The position numbers and the translations under genes were made by a program. From assembly GCA_015709595.1 (NCBI GenBank), contig CP054178.1, forward strand, positions 3,291,205-3,355,204: a stretch of DNA of 64,000 nt. Direction: 5' to 3'. The stretch is from Phycisphaeraceae bacterium. Lineage in GTDB: Bacteria > Planctomycetota > Phycisphaerae > Phycisphaerales > SM1A02. Positions 46,731 to 55,900 of this stretch are shown piece after piece (position 1 is the first letter of the stretch; each line of letters starts with the position of its first letter). The notes under the pieces were generated by a model. That model had not been told where the DNA came from and did no database searches. It saw only the letters and a program-made list of their open reading frames with translations.

Positions 46731-47447
46731 CTGAACGTTTCGCTCTTCATTCCGTGCCACGTGGACCAGTTCTTCCCGCAGGTGGGGATGAACGTCGCCG
46801 CTGTTCTCGCCCGGCTGGGGCACGTCGTCCGGTTCCCTTCCGGCCAGACGTGCTGCGGCCAGCCGGCGTGGTCATCCGGCTTCCGCGACCAGGCGCGGGC
46901 CGTGGGCGAGCACTTCCTCAAGGTGTTTCGCGGCTCGGAGGCCATCGTCGCTCCTTCTGGTTCCTGTGCCGCGATGGTGCGAGCGTTCTACCCCGAACTC
47001 TTCGACGGAACGCCGCGAGCCGGGGAGGCGAAGTCCATCGCGTCGCGCACCTTCGAGTTCTCCCAGTTCCTCGTGGACCAACTGCATGTCACGGATGTGG
47101 GCGCCAGTTTTCATCACCGCGTCACGTTCCACGACGGCTGCCACGGGCTGCGTGAACTGGGCATCCGCGATCAGCCGCGCGCCCTGCTGAAGTCCGTCAA
47201 GGGGCTCGAACTGGTCGAGATGGACGAGGCCCAGACCTGCTGCGGCTTCGGCGGCGCGTTCTCCATCAACTTCGGTGCGGCGTCAACGGCCATGGCGGAA
47301 GTCAAGGTCGAGTCCGCCCGCGCCACCAGGGCCGAGTTCGTCGTCGCCGCCGATCCCACGTGCCTCATGCAGATCGGCGGGCTGTCATCACGGCGCATGG
47401 CGGGCATCCGGTGTCTTCACCTGGCGGAGGTCCTGGCCCGCACATGA
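46731..47447 (+). CDS. lutA: Lactate utilisation protein LutA/LldE (CCG-domain Fe-S subunit), CTG start
   Basis: The 238-residue protein is the cysteine-rich CCG-domain subunit of L-lactate dehydrogenase LutABC. It has two CCG motifs (SGQTCCGQPAW and AQTCCGFGGAF) and cysteines in FIPCH, SGSCAAM, DGCHGL and DPTCLMQ. Homologues start MKVSLFVTCLVD; here CTG at 46731 encodes that first residue, with GGAGGGG (46719-46725) 5 bases before it. No ATG, GTG or TTG lies at the matching place; in-frame GTG and TTG at 46647/46650 fall in the promoter. lutB overlaps by 4 bases. Confidence 0.88.
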   Translation: MNVSLFIPCHVDQFFPQVGMNVAAVLARLGHVVRFPSGQTCCGQPAWSSGFRDQARAVGEHFLKVFRGSEAIVAPSGSCAAMVRAFYPELFDGTPRAGEAKSIASRTFEFSQFLVDQLHVTDVGASFHHRVTFHDGCHGLRELGIRDQPRALLKSVKGLELVEMDEAQTCCGFGGAFSINFGAASTAMAEVKVESARATRAEFVVAADPTCLMQIGGLSSRRMAGIRCLHLAEVLART

Positions 47448-48838
47448 AGACCATCAACCTGCCCCAGTTCAACGCCTTCGCCGCCGACCAGGCCGCCGAC
47501 CGCGACCGCCGCGCGTTCGTGCGCCAGTCGCTGAACGGCTACGCCGAGGTCCGCCGCGGCACGGAGTCTCGTTTCGCCGACCACGAAGCCGCGCGCACTC
47601 TTGCCTCGCACATCAAGTGGCACGCCGTCGAGCACCTTGATGAACACCTGTCGCAGTTCGCCTCGAAACTGGAAGCCCGCGGCGCAACCGTCTTCTGGGC
47701 CGAGGACGCCCACGCCGCGCAGGACTACATCCTCGGGCTGCTCAACAAGTTGCACGCCAAGGTCATCGTCAAGAGCAAGACCATGACCTCGGAGGAGATT
47801 CACCTCAACGAACTCCTCGAGCGCAAGGGCTTCGAGGTGATTGAGTCCGACCTGGGCGACTTCATCGTCCAGCTGCGCCGGGAGAGCGCCTCGCACTTCG
47901 TCTTCCCCGCGATGCACCTGCGGCGTGACGAGATCGGCCGGACCTTCGAGGACCGCCTCGGCGAGCGCGCCGGCACCCACCCTGAGGCGCTCACCATGGT
48001 CGCCCGCCGCGTACTGCGGGAGAAGTTCCTCAAGGCCGACGTGGGGATCACCGGGGCCAACTTCGCCATCGCTGAAACGGGCATGATCTCGATCACCGAG
48101 AACGAGGGCAACGCCCGGCTGACATTCTCCCTGCCGCGCGTGCATATCGCCATCGTGGGCGTCGAGAAGGTGCTGCCGCGCGTCAGCGATCTCGCGCTCT
48201 TCCTGCCCATGCTCGCCGCCGCGGGCACGGGGCAGCACCTGACGGGCTACAACTCGCTCATCGCCGGTCCGCGCCGCCCGGGCGAGACGGACGGGCCGGA
48301 GCAGATGCACGTCATCCTGCTCGACAACGGCCGCACCAACCTGCTGGCCGATCCCGTCGAGCGCGACGCCCTGCGCTGCATCCGCTGCGGCGCGTGCCTG
48401 AACGTCTGCCCCGTCTTCCGCACCGTGGGAGGCCATGCCTATGGCTCCACGTACCAGGGTCCGATCGGCTCGGTCATCACGCCGCACATGCGCAACATGC
48501 AGGAGTGGCGGCATCTCGCCCACGCCTCCTCGCTGTGCGGGGCATGCACCGCCACCTGCCCGATCCGCATCGACCTGCATCATCACCTGCTGCGCACCCG
48601 CGCCCTTGGCGCAGCGCACGCGGGCTTCCGTGAGCGGCTGGGCATGAAGCTCTTCACCCTGGTGATGACGCGGCCGCGGCTGTACCGAATCGCCTCGCGC
48701 CTCGCCCGCATCGGCCACGTGCTGGGCAAGCCGCTGCGGGGCACTCGCTTCGACCCGCTGCGCGCGTGGCGCGTCACGCGCGATTTTCCCGATCCTGCGA
48801 AGAAGACATTCCGGTCCATGTGGGGGAGACGCGGATGA
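47444..48838 (+). CDS. lutB: Lactate utilisation iron-sulfur protein LutB/LldF
   Basis: The 464-residue protein of the LutABC complex carries an LUD domain (KVIVKSKTMTSEEIHLNE, GITGANFAIAETGMISITENEG, about residues 60-300) and two 4Fe-4S motifs, CIRCGACLNVCP and CGACTATCP. The ATG at 47444 overlaps the lutA stop by 4 bases, and lutC overlaps in turn by 4. The complex oxidises L-lactate to pyruvate in the cytoplasm or at the membrane. Confidence 0.96.
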   Translation: MKTINLPQFNAFAADQAADRDRRAFVRQSLNGYAEVRRGTESRFADHEAARTLASHIKWHAVEHLDEHLSQFASKLEARGATVFWAEDAHAAQDYILGLLNKLHAKVIVKSKTMTSEEIHLNELLERKGFEVIESDLGDFIVQLRRESASHFVFPAMHLRRDEIGRTFEDRLGERAGTHPEALTMVARRVLREKFLKADVGITGANFAIAETGMISITENEGNARLTFSLPRVHIAIVGVEKVLPRVSDLALFLPMLAAAGTGQHLTGYNSLIAGPRRPGETDGPEQMHVILLDNGRTNLLADPVERDALRCIRCGACLNVCPVFRTVGGHAYGSTYQGPIGSVITPHMRNMQEWRHLAHASSLCGACTATCPIRIDLHHHLLRTRALGAAHAGFRERLGMKLFTLVMTRPRLYRIASRLARIGHVLGKPLRGTRFDPLRAWRVTRDFPDPAKKTFRSMWGRRG

Positions 48839-49521
48839 GCGCCCGCGACGCCATCCTGCAGCGCATCCGCCGAGCGCTCTCGAAGCCCGCCGTCGGTCAT
48901 GGGGTTCCCGATCCGGACGCGCCGCTGCCGGATATGGCTGCGTTGCGCTCGGCTCTCCCCCCCGTGCCCGCCACGCGTGAGGGCCAGATTCAGCTCTTCG
49001 CCCGCCACTGCCAGCAGCTCCGCGCCTCGCTGGTGAAGGCCAACGACTTCGCCGCCGCCGCCGCATACATCCGTCGCCTCGCCCAGGAGGAACACTGGAA
49101 GCGGCTCGCCACGCACGCGGGGAAGCTCACCGACCCGATCGTCGCCTCCGCCGGCCTGCCCGTGCTGCGGACGAGCGAGCCGTACGTCGCCGAGGAACTC
49201 GCCCAATGCGACGCGGGCGTCACCGAGTGCGAGGCCCTCATCGCGCAGACCGGCAGCGTGCTGGCCTCCTCGGCCCGGTGCGGCGGGCGCGCCCTCTCCG
49301 TCCTGCCTCCGCACCACATCGTGCTGGCCACGCTCGATCAACTGCTGCCCGACCTGACCGCGGGCTACGAGCACCTCGCCCGCACCTACAAGAACAACCC
49401 GCCCACGTGGGCCGGGCTCATCACCGGCCCCAGCCGCACCGGCGACATTGAGCGGATTCTCGTACTGGGGGCGCATGGGCCGAAGCGGCTCACCATCATC
49501 GTCGTGAACGAACCCGCGTAA
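48835..49521 (+). CDS. lutC: Lactate utilisation protein LutC/LldG (LUD domain)
   Basis: This 228-residue protein is the third subunit of the L-lactate oxidation complex. It has a short helical N-part (MSARDAILQRIRRAL) and the LUD domain (GVTECEALIAQTGSVLASSARCGGRALSVLPPHHIVL, ITGPSRTGDIERILVLGAHGP). The start at 48835 overlaps lutB by 4 bases (ATGA). It completes the lutABC operon; no lactate permease gene is nearby. Confidence 0.95.
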   Translation: MSARDAILQRIRRALSKPAVGHGVPDPDAPLPDMAALRSALPPVPATREGQIQLFARHCQQLRASLVKANDFAAAAAYIRRLAQEEHWKRLATHAGKLTDPIVASAGLPVLRTSEPYVAEELAQCDAGVTECEALIAQTGSVLASSARCGGRALSVLPPHHIVLATLDQLLPDLTAGYEHLARTYKNNPPTWAGLITGPSRTGDIERILVLGAHGPKRLTIIVVNEPA

Positions 49522-49560
49522 CTTCAGCCGACGCGATGTGGTTGGCCAGATCGAGAATTC

Positions 49561-49627
49561 GAGCCGCGACCGTCAGGGAGCGGTCCGATGGACGGGTAAC
49601 CAGACCGCTCCCTCACGGTTGCGGCTC
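49561..49627. repeat. Dispersed inverted repeat, 24-bp arms
   Basis: Arms at 49561-49584 (GAGCCGCGACCGTCAGGGAG...) and 49604-49627 are complementary apart from two positions. The right arm matches 17944-17971. It lies in the lutC-epimerase gap. A frame through it spells SRDRQGAV, which is not evidence of a gene. Confidence 0.7.
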
Positions 49628-49781
49628 ACTTCAAACTTCAGCTCCATCATGGTCGCGGCTCGCACTGATCCGTGCGAACGCCTCGACCACCGCCCCGCTG
49701 CAACCCAACCACCCACCACCCGTACACCGTGCATCGCGCGACCACTTCGCCCCGCGCGGCACCGCTCAGAAGGATCAGGCC

Positions 49782-51047
49782 ATGAATTCGCGCCCCCCGC
49801 GCTCCACTCCTCACCCCGCCACCCGCCTCACCCGCCGCGACTTCGTGCGCACCGGCGCGACCGCCGCCGCCGCGCTCGCCGTGCCGGCGCTGGCCGCGTC
49901 GCCCCTCTTTGCGTCACCCCGCCGCGCCGCCGGGCTGCGCATCCTGATCCTCGGCGGCACCAGTTTCCTCGGCCCCGCCGTCATCGAGTCCGCCCTGTCG
50001 CGCGGGCACACCATCACCACCTTCAACCGCGGCATCACCGAAACCCGCAAGGGCGACCGCTTCCCGGATGTCGAAAAACTCCGCGGCGACCGCGACCCTG
50101 ACAAGGGCGAGGGGCTGAAGGCCCTCGCCGGGCGCCAGTGGGACGCCGTCGTCGATACCTCCGGCTACTACCCGCGCCTGGTCAAGGCCTCCGCCGAACT
50201 GCTTGCGCCGAATGTCAAGCAGTATGTCTTCATCTCCAGCGTCAGCGCGTACCGCGACACCGACAAGCCCAACTCCGATGAAACCGCCCCCGTGGCCGTC
50301 ATCGACGACCCCACCGTCGAGAACATGGGCCCCGGCATGGCCTACTACGGGGCGCTCAAGCATCTCTGCGAGCAGGCCGCCGAAGCCGCCATGCCCGGCC
50401 GCGTCACCAACATCCGCCCCGGCTACATCGTCGGCCCCGGCGACGGCACCGACCGCTACACCTACTGGCCCGTCCGCGTGCAGCAGGGCGGCGAAGTGCT
50501 CGCCCCCGGCGCGCCCAGCGACCCCATCCAGATCATCGACGTGCGTGATCTCGGTCAGTGGATCGTCCACATGATCGAAAAGAACAGCACCGGGCTGTTC
50601 AACGCCGTCGGCCCCGCCGAGACGCTCACCATCGGCGCCGCGCTCGAATCCGCCGTCCGCGTCTCCAGGAGCGATGCGAAGTTGACGTGGGTGCCCGCCG
50701 ACTTCCTTGAAGCCAACCCCGATCCCACCGGGCAGGGCGGCTACCTGCCCATCTGGCTGCCCCCCGCGGGCCAGTACGCCGGCTTCCACACCTGGAGCAA
50801 CGCCCGGGCCGTCAAGCACGGGCTGACCTTCCGCTCCATCGACGACATCAACCGCTCCCTCATCGAGTGGTGGCCAGGCGAGGTGACCCGCCGCGTCGAA
50901 GCCACGGAACAGATCATCCAGGAAGCACGCGACAAGGGCGAAGAGCCCCCCCGCCTGGCCGACCCCAGGCAACTCCGCGCCGGGCTGAAACCCGAGCGCG
51001 AGAAGGAACTGCTGCAACGCTGGCGCGAGCGGCAGCGAACCGGCTGA
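49782..51047 (+). CDS. Tat-exported NAD-dependent epimerase/dehydratase-family protein
   Basis: A 421-residue protein. The twin-arginine signal TRRDFVRTGATAAAALAVPA leads into an extended short-chain dehydrogenase fold: LRILILGGTSFLGPAVIE (nucleotide-binding loop), FISSVSAYRD, and a YYGALK variant of the YxxxK active site at about residue 190. The C-terminal 150 residues hold substrate-domain segments (WSNARAVKHGLTFRSIDDI). It is likely a periplasmic sugar or nucleotide-sugar oxidoreductase of unknown substrate. The start at 49782 fits the Tat signal. Confidence 0.85.
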   Translation: MNSRPPRSTPHPATRLTRRDFVRTGATAAAALAVPALAASPLFASPRRAAGLRILILGGTSFLGPAVIESALSRGHTITTFNRGITETRKGDRFPDVEKLRGDRDPDKGEGLKALAGRQWDAVVDTSGYYPRLVKASAELLAPNVKQYVFISSVSAYRDTDKPNSDETAPVAVIDDPTVENMGPGMAYYGALKHLCEQAAEAAMPGRVTNIRPGYIVGPGDGTDRYTYWPVRVQQGGEVLAPGAPSDPIQIIDVRDLGQWIVHMIEKNSTGLFNAVGPAETLTIGAALESAVRVSRSDAKLTWVPADFLEANPDPTGQGGYLPIWLPPAGQYAGFHTWSNARAVKHGLTFRSIDDINRSLIEWWPGEVTRRVEATEQIIQEARDKGEEPPRLADPRQLRAGLKPEREKELLQRWRERQRTG

Positions 51048-51110
51048 CGGCCGCGCCGCACGCCCGGACGCGCTGGGCATGACAGCCGCGGCATGCCGCC
51101 CTGTGGCGCA

Positions 51111-51134
51111 CCGCGGCTCCGCGAGCCGTGCCAC
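51111..51134. repeat. Dispersed palindromic repeat unit, CCGCGGCTCCGCGAGCC type
   Basis: A 24-base unit (hairpin CGGCTC / GAGCCG) downstream of the epimerase gene, closely like the central part of the 85-bp repeats at 52698-52893. Confidence 0.5.
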
Positions 51135-51503
51135 GTGGAGAAGCCGCTGCCGCCACGCAGGTGCTGCGGCCGGGTCCGGATCCCGACACCCACGACACCC
51201 GGCGCCGCCGCCGCACCGACCAGCACGATCACGCACCACGGAGCATCCGGACGAGATGCTCCCGCCAGGAATGCCGGGCATCGCACCGGATGTCGTTCCG
51301 TTCACGCTCTCCCTCTGCGAACGCGCCATCGTTCCACCGCACTCGTCCATCGCGGCGAAAGGGCACGCGAGCGCTCCCCCGCACCGCCCCGCCACGGCCG
51401 GGCACGCGGCCAATGCTGGCACGCACCGGCTCAACCCGCCGCCGCCCTGCGTGAATGCGGCCAGACACCACGGCATCGACAGGGCAGATTGATTCGAGTG
51501 GCC

Positions 51504-51671
51504 ACACGCGGCTCCAGTGTTTCACCACGCGGCTGGCGCGGGTGACCACGCGCCTTCCGTGGGCGCGCCCGCGGTTTCCGGGGGCGCCCACGGGCTTCGC
51601 GGAATGTCCCACGCGGGCCGCGTTGGCGCCCACGCGGGCAAGGTGTGACCTCTCGCGGGGCGCGGGGGCGC
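51504..51671. repeat. 21-bp periodic array, eight units
   Basis: The core CCACGCGG, or a version differing at one or two positions, begins at 51504, 51525, 51546, 51567, 51588, 51609, 51630 and 51651: exactly every 21 bases without indels, while the sequence between cores varies. 21 bp is two helical turns and also seven codons. On the minus strand (51431-51703, TTG start) it would encode heptads of the form PRGxPRx in a 90-residue basic protein; I do not call that a gene. Confidence 0.65.
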
Positions 51672-51878
51672 ACGCGAAGCGATGTCCGCCCGATTTCACT
51701 CAAGCCGCGCTCTCGCTGAGCCGATCGCGGTTGACATCGGCCCGTGCCGCGCGGGCCGGGGCGCGCCCTTCTCTGTTGATCGGCGCGCGTTGGGTCGTGA
51801 TGGCGCCTCGCGCGGCCGCGCTGCGTTGGTGATCGTTCACGGCGGCGTGTTCATCGCGCCACGGGGCGGAGGCATTGC

Positions 51879-52667
51879 ATGAGTCAGGCGCCCATCGCAA
51901 TCACGCAGACCGGCGATTACATTCCGCGCAAGGATGCCCTGTTCCGCGACTGGGCCGCCAACTTCGCCGCGCTGGTGCAGGATGACCCCGAGGAGCTGGG
52001 CATCTCGCCGGCCAAGGCGGAGCACATCCGGGTGCTGACGGAGCGCTTCGCCGAGGCCCTCGAGAGGGCGGTGCAGCCGAGCAAGCGCACGACCACGGCC
52101 GTGCGTCACAAGAACGACACGCGGCGGGAGCTGGAGCGGCTGCTGCGGACCTACGCGCAGCAGATCAAGAACCTGGCGGGCATCGGTCCGGGGCTGCTGA
52201 GCGAGCTGGGGCTGCACGTGGATGACCCCCACCGCTCGCCGGTTCGGCCTCCGCGGACCTCGCCGATCCTGCGGCTGCCGGGCGGCGGCGCTCCCGGCGA
52301 GCACATCATCCTGTACGCCGACACGCTGGCGCCATGCGCGCGGCGCAAGCCGCGGGGCGCGGCGTATATTCAGATCTACGCGGTGGTGGCGGACCGGATC
52401 GTGCCGGATGTGCGCTTCGCGCATCACGTGGGCGACTTCTCGCGCGTGCCGATCCGCGTGTCGTGGCCCGTGAGCGAGGCGGGGCGCACGGCCACGTACT
52501 TCGGCCGCTGGTGCAACCGCAAGGGCGAGCACGGCCCGTGGGGGCTGCCGATGTCGAGCATCATCACGGGCGCGGGCAGCCGTCGTGAGGCGGCCGCCCC
52601 GCCGCTGCAGCCGACGCTGCGCGTGCCGGTGATGGCGGTGCGGCGGCAGTCGCGGCAGGCGGCGTGA
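51879..52667 (+). CDS. Hypothetical protein
   Basis: The 262-residue protein has no signal peptide or membrane segment. The N-terminal 100 residues look helical (KAEHIRVLTERFAEALERAV, RRELERLLRTYAQQIKNL). A beta-like part follows (GEHIILYADTLAPCARRKPRG, AAYIQIYAVVAD, FGRWCNRKGEHGPWG) that may be a fibronectin type III-like sandwich. The ATG is followed by a well-behaved N-terminus (IPRKDALFRDWAANF). No family name can be given. Confidence 0.65.
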   Translation: MSQAPIAITQTGDYIPRKDALFRDWAANFAALVQDDPEELGISPAKAEHIRVLTERFAEALERAVQPSKRTTTAVRHKNDTRRELERLLRTYAQQIKNLAGIGPGLLSELGLHVDDPHRSPVRPPRTSPILRLPGGGAPGEHIILYADTLAPCARRKPRGAAYIQIYAVVADRIVPDVRFAHHVGDFSRVPIRVSWPVSEAGRTATYFGRWCNRKGEHGPWGLPMSSIITGAGSRREAAAPPLQPTLRVPVMAVRRQSRQAA

Positions 52668-52697
52668 AAGACGCCGGGCGGGCGCGACGGTTCTGCG

Positions 52698-52893
52698 GTG
52701 CGCCGCGGCTCTGTGAGCCGTGCGGTCCGGCCGCAGGCGGGACTCTCCCGCAGTTCGCACGGCCGAGACGGCCGTGGCACACTGGTGATGAATGGGGCAC
52801 GATCCTCGGTGTGCCACGGCTCCGTGAGCCGTGCGATCCGACCGCAGGCGGGACTCTCCCGCAGTTCGCACGGCCGAGACGGCCGTGGCACAC
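52698..52893. repeat. 85-bp direct repeat, two copies, each an imperfect hairpin
   Basis: Copies lie at 52698-52782 and 52809-52893, 111 bases apart start to start, and are near-identical. Copy 2 has perfect 12-bp inverted ends (GTGTGCCACGGC / GCCGTGGCACAC) and an inner CGGCT / AGCCG stem. They fill the gap between the hypothetical gene and the kinase gene, which converge. No open gene lies here. Confidence 0.75.
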
Positions 52894-52936
52894 CGAGACA
52901 TCGCACGGCCATGAGGCGCGAATCTCGGCAGCGTGC

Positions 52937-55900
52937 TCACCACCCCAGCCCGTGCTCGTCGAGCATGGCCCGCAGGTCGTTCAGCCGCCAGACGAGGATC
53001 GTCTCCTCCAGCGTGAGCACGATGAGCATCGAGCCGTCCGGGCTGAAGCGCAGGTCGGGCACGCCGTACTGCTCGGGGTTGGGGAGCGCGGCCAGGGGGA
53101 CGACAGCGCCGGGCGCCGCGTGCGGGTTGCCGCGCGGCTGCGTCCCTTCCGCTGACGGCTGATGGCTGACGGCTGACGGCCGCCCCCCCAGCAGCACCAC
53201 CTCGTGCGGCGGCACGGTGTGGGCGATGAGCGGCCCGTCGGGCGACGCGGCGGCGCCGCCGGCGACGTTGGGCAGCCGCGGCTCGTAGCGGGCAAGTTCG
53301 CGCGGCATGGTCCAGTCGGCGGAGTCGTAGACCAGCAAGCGCCCGGCGGTGGCGATGAGCAGCCGCGAGCCATCAGGCGTGAAGCCGCCGCGCACGCTGG
53401 TCTGGTCGATGGTGAGCAGCGGGAGGCCGGTGGCGGTGTCCAGCACGGCGGCGGGCGGTCCGTGCCAGGCGCCGATGAAGAGCCAGCGGCCTGCGGGGTC
53501 GAGGTGAGGGCGCTCGCCGCCGGCGATGGTCGGTGACGCAGGGATGAGAGGCGTCGTCTCGCCCGTGTCAACGTTGAGGCGGAGGAGATCGCGTCCGCTG
53601 AGGATGACGACGCGGCCAGGGGCGTGGTCGTGGGTGATCCAGGCGCTGGCGGCGCCGCGCCAGAGGATGCGGGGGGCGGGTGGCGGCGAGGCGCGTGATT
53701 CAAGCGGCGCGTCAACGCGTCCATTGCTTCCGCCTGTGGTGAGCATGTCGGCGTCCCATACGCACAGTTCGCCGGAGACGATGGCGGCGATTCTCGGTGA
53801 TCGTCCGCGCGCGTCGTGGTGGACACTGGTCTCTCGATCACCGTCGAGCCACAGCACGCTGCGGGCCGGCTGCGTGGCGAGCATGCGCCGCGACCAGTCG
53901 GCGGTGTCCCAGATGGTCAGTCCGCATCGCCCGGAAACAAGCAGGAAACGACCATCCCCAGAGAACGCGGCGGTGGCCTCCGCGCCGAGCGGGCCGGGAG
54001 CGGTGAGGGTCGTGCATGGCGAATCATCCACGAGCGACAGCACGCTGACGTGGTCGGCGGTGGACAGAACCAGGCGGCGGCCATCGAAGCCCTGCAGCGC
54101 GGCCCCGACGACGGGGGCGAAGAGCTGGCGGCCGGTGCGCCAGTTCCACACGCGCACCGCGCCGTCCCACCCGCCCGTGACGGCCAGGTCGCCGGCGAGG
54201 ATCACCTCGGCCACGGTGGCGCGGTGTCCGTCCATGGCGGGCAGCGACTGCCAGGTCGTCGTGTCCCAGCGGTGGATGCGGCCGTCCGACCCGCCGGCGG
54301 CGAGCACGGCTCCATCCGGACTGAAGCACGGGGACCGCAGGATGACCGGGCTGTCGATGGCGGCGACCATCTCACCGGTATCCAGCCGCAGCACGTGCAG
54401 CACGCGACCGCCGGAACGTGAACCGACGAGCAGCGAGCCGTCGGGGCTGAGGGCGAGCCATCCCGGCTCGCCGTCGAACGATGCGGACGCGAACGTCTCG
54501 CCGGATGGGAGACGGCGGAAGTCCACGCGACCGGAGGTGTCGATGAGGGCGACCCAGGGGCGGCCTGCATCGTCCTGTCCGAGCAGGAAGTCCCCGCGCG
54601 AGGTGGGCGAGGCGAGCCGCAGCACCGGCTCATCGTCGCCGAGACGCCAGATGACGACGGCGCCGGAGCCGCCTGCCGCGTAGCCCGCGCCGAGGTACGC
54701 CCCATCCGGGCTGAAGCGCCAGCGCGCGGGAGGAATGTTGCCGGCGCGGAGTGAAGCGATCTCGCGGCCTGTGGTTGCGTCCTCGATGCGGATGACGCCG
54801 TCGTCGCCGATGATCGCGAGACGGTCGATGGTGGTCAGCCCGCGCACGGAAATGGCGGCGGCGGGGCGCTGGCCCAGGGTCTGAAAATCGGAGAGCGTGA
54901 GGGCGGCGATGGCCTCGGTGCGGAGGTCCGCATCCATGCGGATGTCGGCGGCCTTGCGCAATGATTCGACCGCAGCGAAGCGTCGTCCCACGCCGTCCCC
55001 GGTGCGGATGGCGCGGGCCTCGCTCAGGTACGAATCACGCAGCAGCACCGCGGCGCGGGCGTTGGCGCTGCGGGCCTGCACGAACAGCGACCAGCCGACG
55101 ACTGACGAGGCGGTGAGCAGCAGCAGAAACCCCGCCGCCACGGACAACGCCACGCGGTGGCGGCGGACCGTCTTGCCCAGCACGTACCACGCGCTGTCGC
55201 CCCGGGCGGCGACGGGCTGGCCCGTGAGCAGCCGCCGCACGTCGGCGGCGAGCTCGGCCATCGAGGCATAGCGGCGCTCGCGATCCTTGGCCATGGCGCG
55301 CTGGATGATGGCGTTGGCCTCGGCGCGAATGGCGCGGTCAAGCGAGCGGAGCGGCGGCGGATCGTGCTCGCGGATCAGGCGCACCGCCTCGGGCAGTGAG
55401 ATGCCATGCACGTCATAGGGCGGCGTCCCGCTGAGGAGTTGATAGAGCAGCACGCCCATGGCGTAGATGTCGGAGCGTGTGTCGATAATCGCGGCATCAC
55501 CGGCCACCTGCTCAGGGCTCATGTAGGCGAGCGTGCCCACGAGGTGCCCCTGCTGGGTGTGGGCGCGGGTGAAGTCCGGGTCGTGGTCAATGAGCCGCGC
55601 CACGCCGAAATCCAGCAACGTGGGGCGCACGGCGGCGAGCCGCGCCGTGGTATCGTCCGTCGTGAACGCGGCTCCGTCTTCGCCCGCAGGCGGGGCGGCG
55701 TCGTCAATCGCCACGAGAATGTTGTCGGGCTTGAGGTCGCGGTGAATGACCCCGTGCTGGTGCGCGTGCTGCAGCGCGTCGCAGACCCGCGCGAAGAGGG
55801 TGAGCCGGTCGCGGACGGACAGGGGCGGCCACGTCGTGCCGTCGCCCAGCGCGAACTCAACGAGGTTGGGGCCCTCGATGTACTCGAGCGCCAGGAACGG

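Larger units (their letters stand above)
51048..51878. other. 831-base region without a recognised gene
   Basis: It holds three things: a single copy of the CGCGGCTCCGCGAGCCGTG repeat core at about 51111-51134, a GC-rich middle, and a 21-bp periodic array at 51504-51671. Several frames stay open because of GC bias, but none has a family match, a good ribosome site or normal codon use. The only plausible reading is a low-complexity Arg/Pro protein on the minus strand over the array. Confidence 0.5.

Noticed and set aside
51504-51671. CRISPR-like array
   Set aside because: Units are too short and contiguous, without distinct spacers, and no cas gene is nearby.
51431-51703. 90-residue Arg/Pro heptad protein on the minus strand over the 21-bp array
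   Set aside because: TTG start, weak ribosome site and no family; kept as a repeat and a finding, not as a gene.
52698-52893. Insertion sequence
   Set aside because: No transposase frame; the copies are only 85 bp and hairpin-like.
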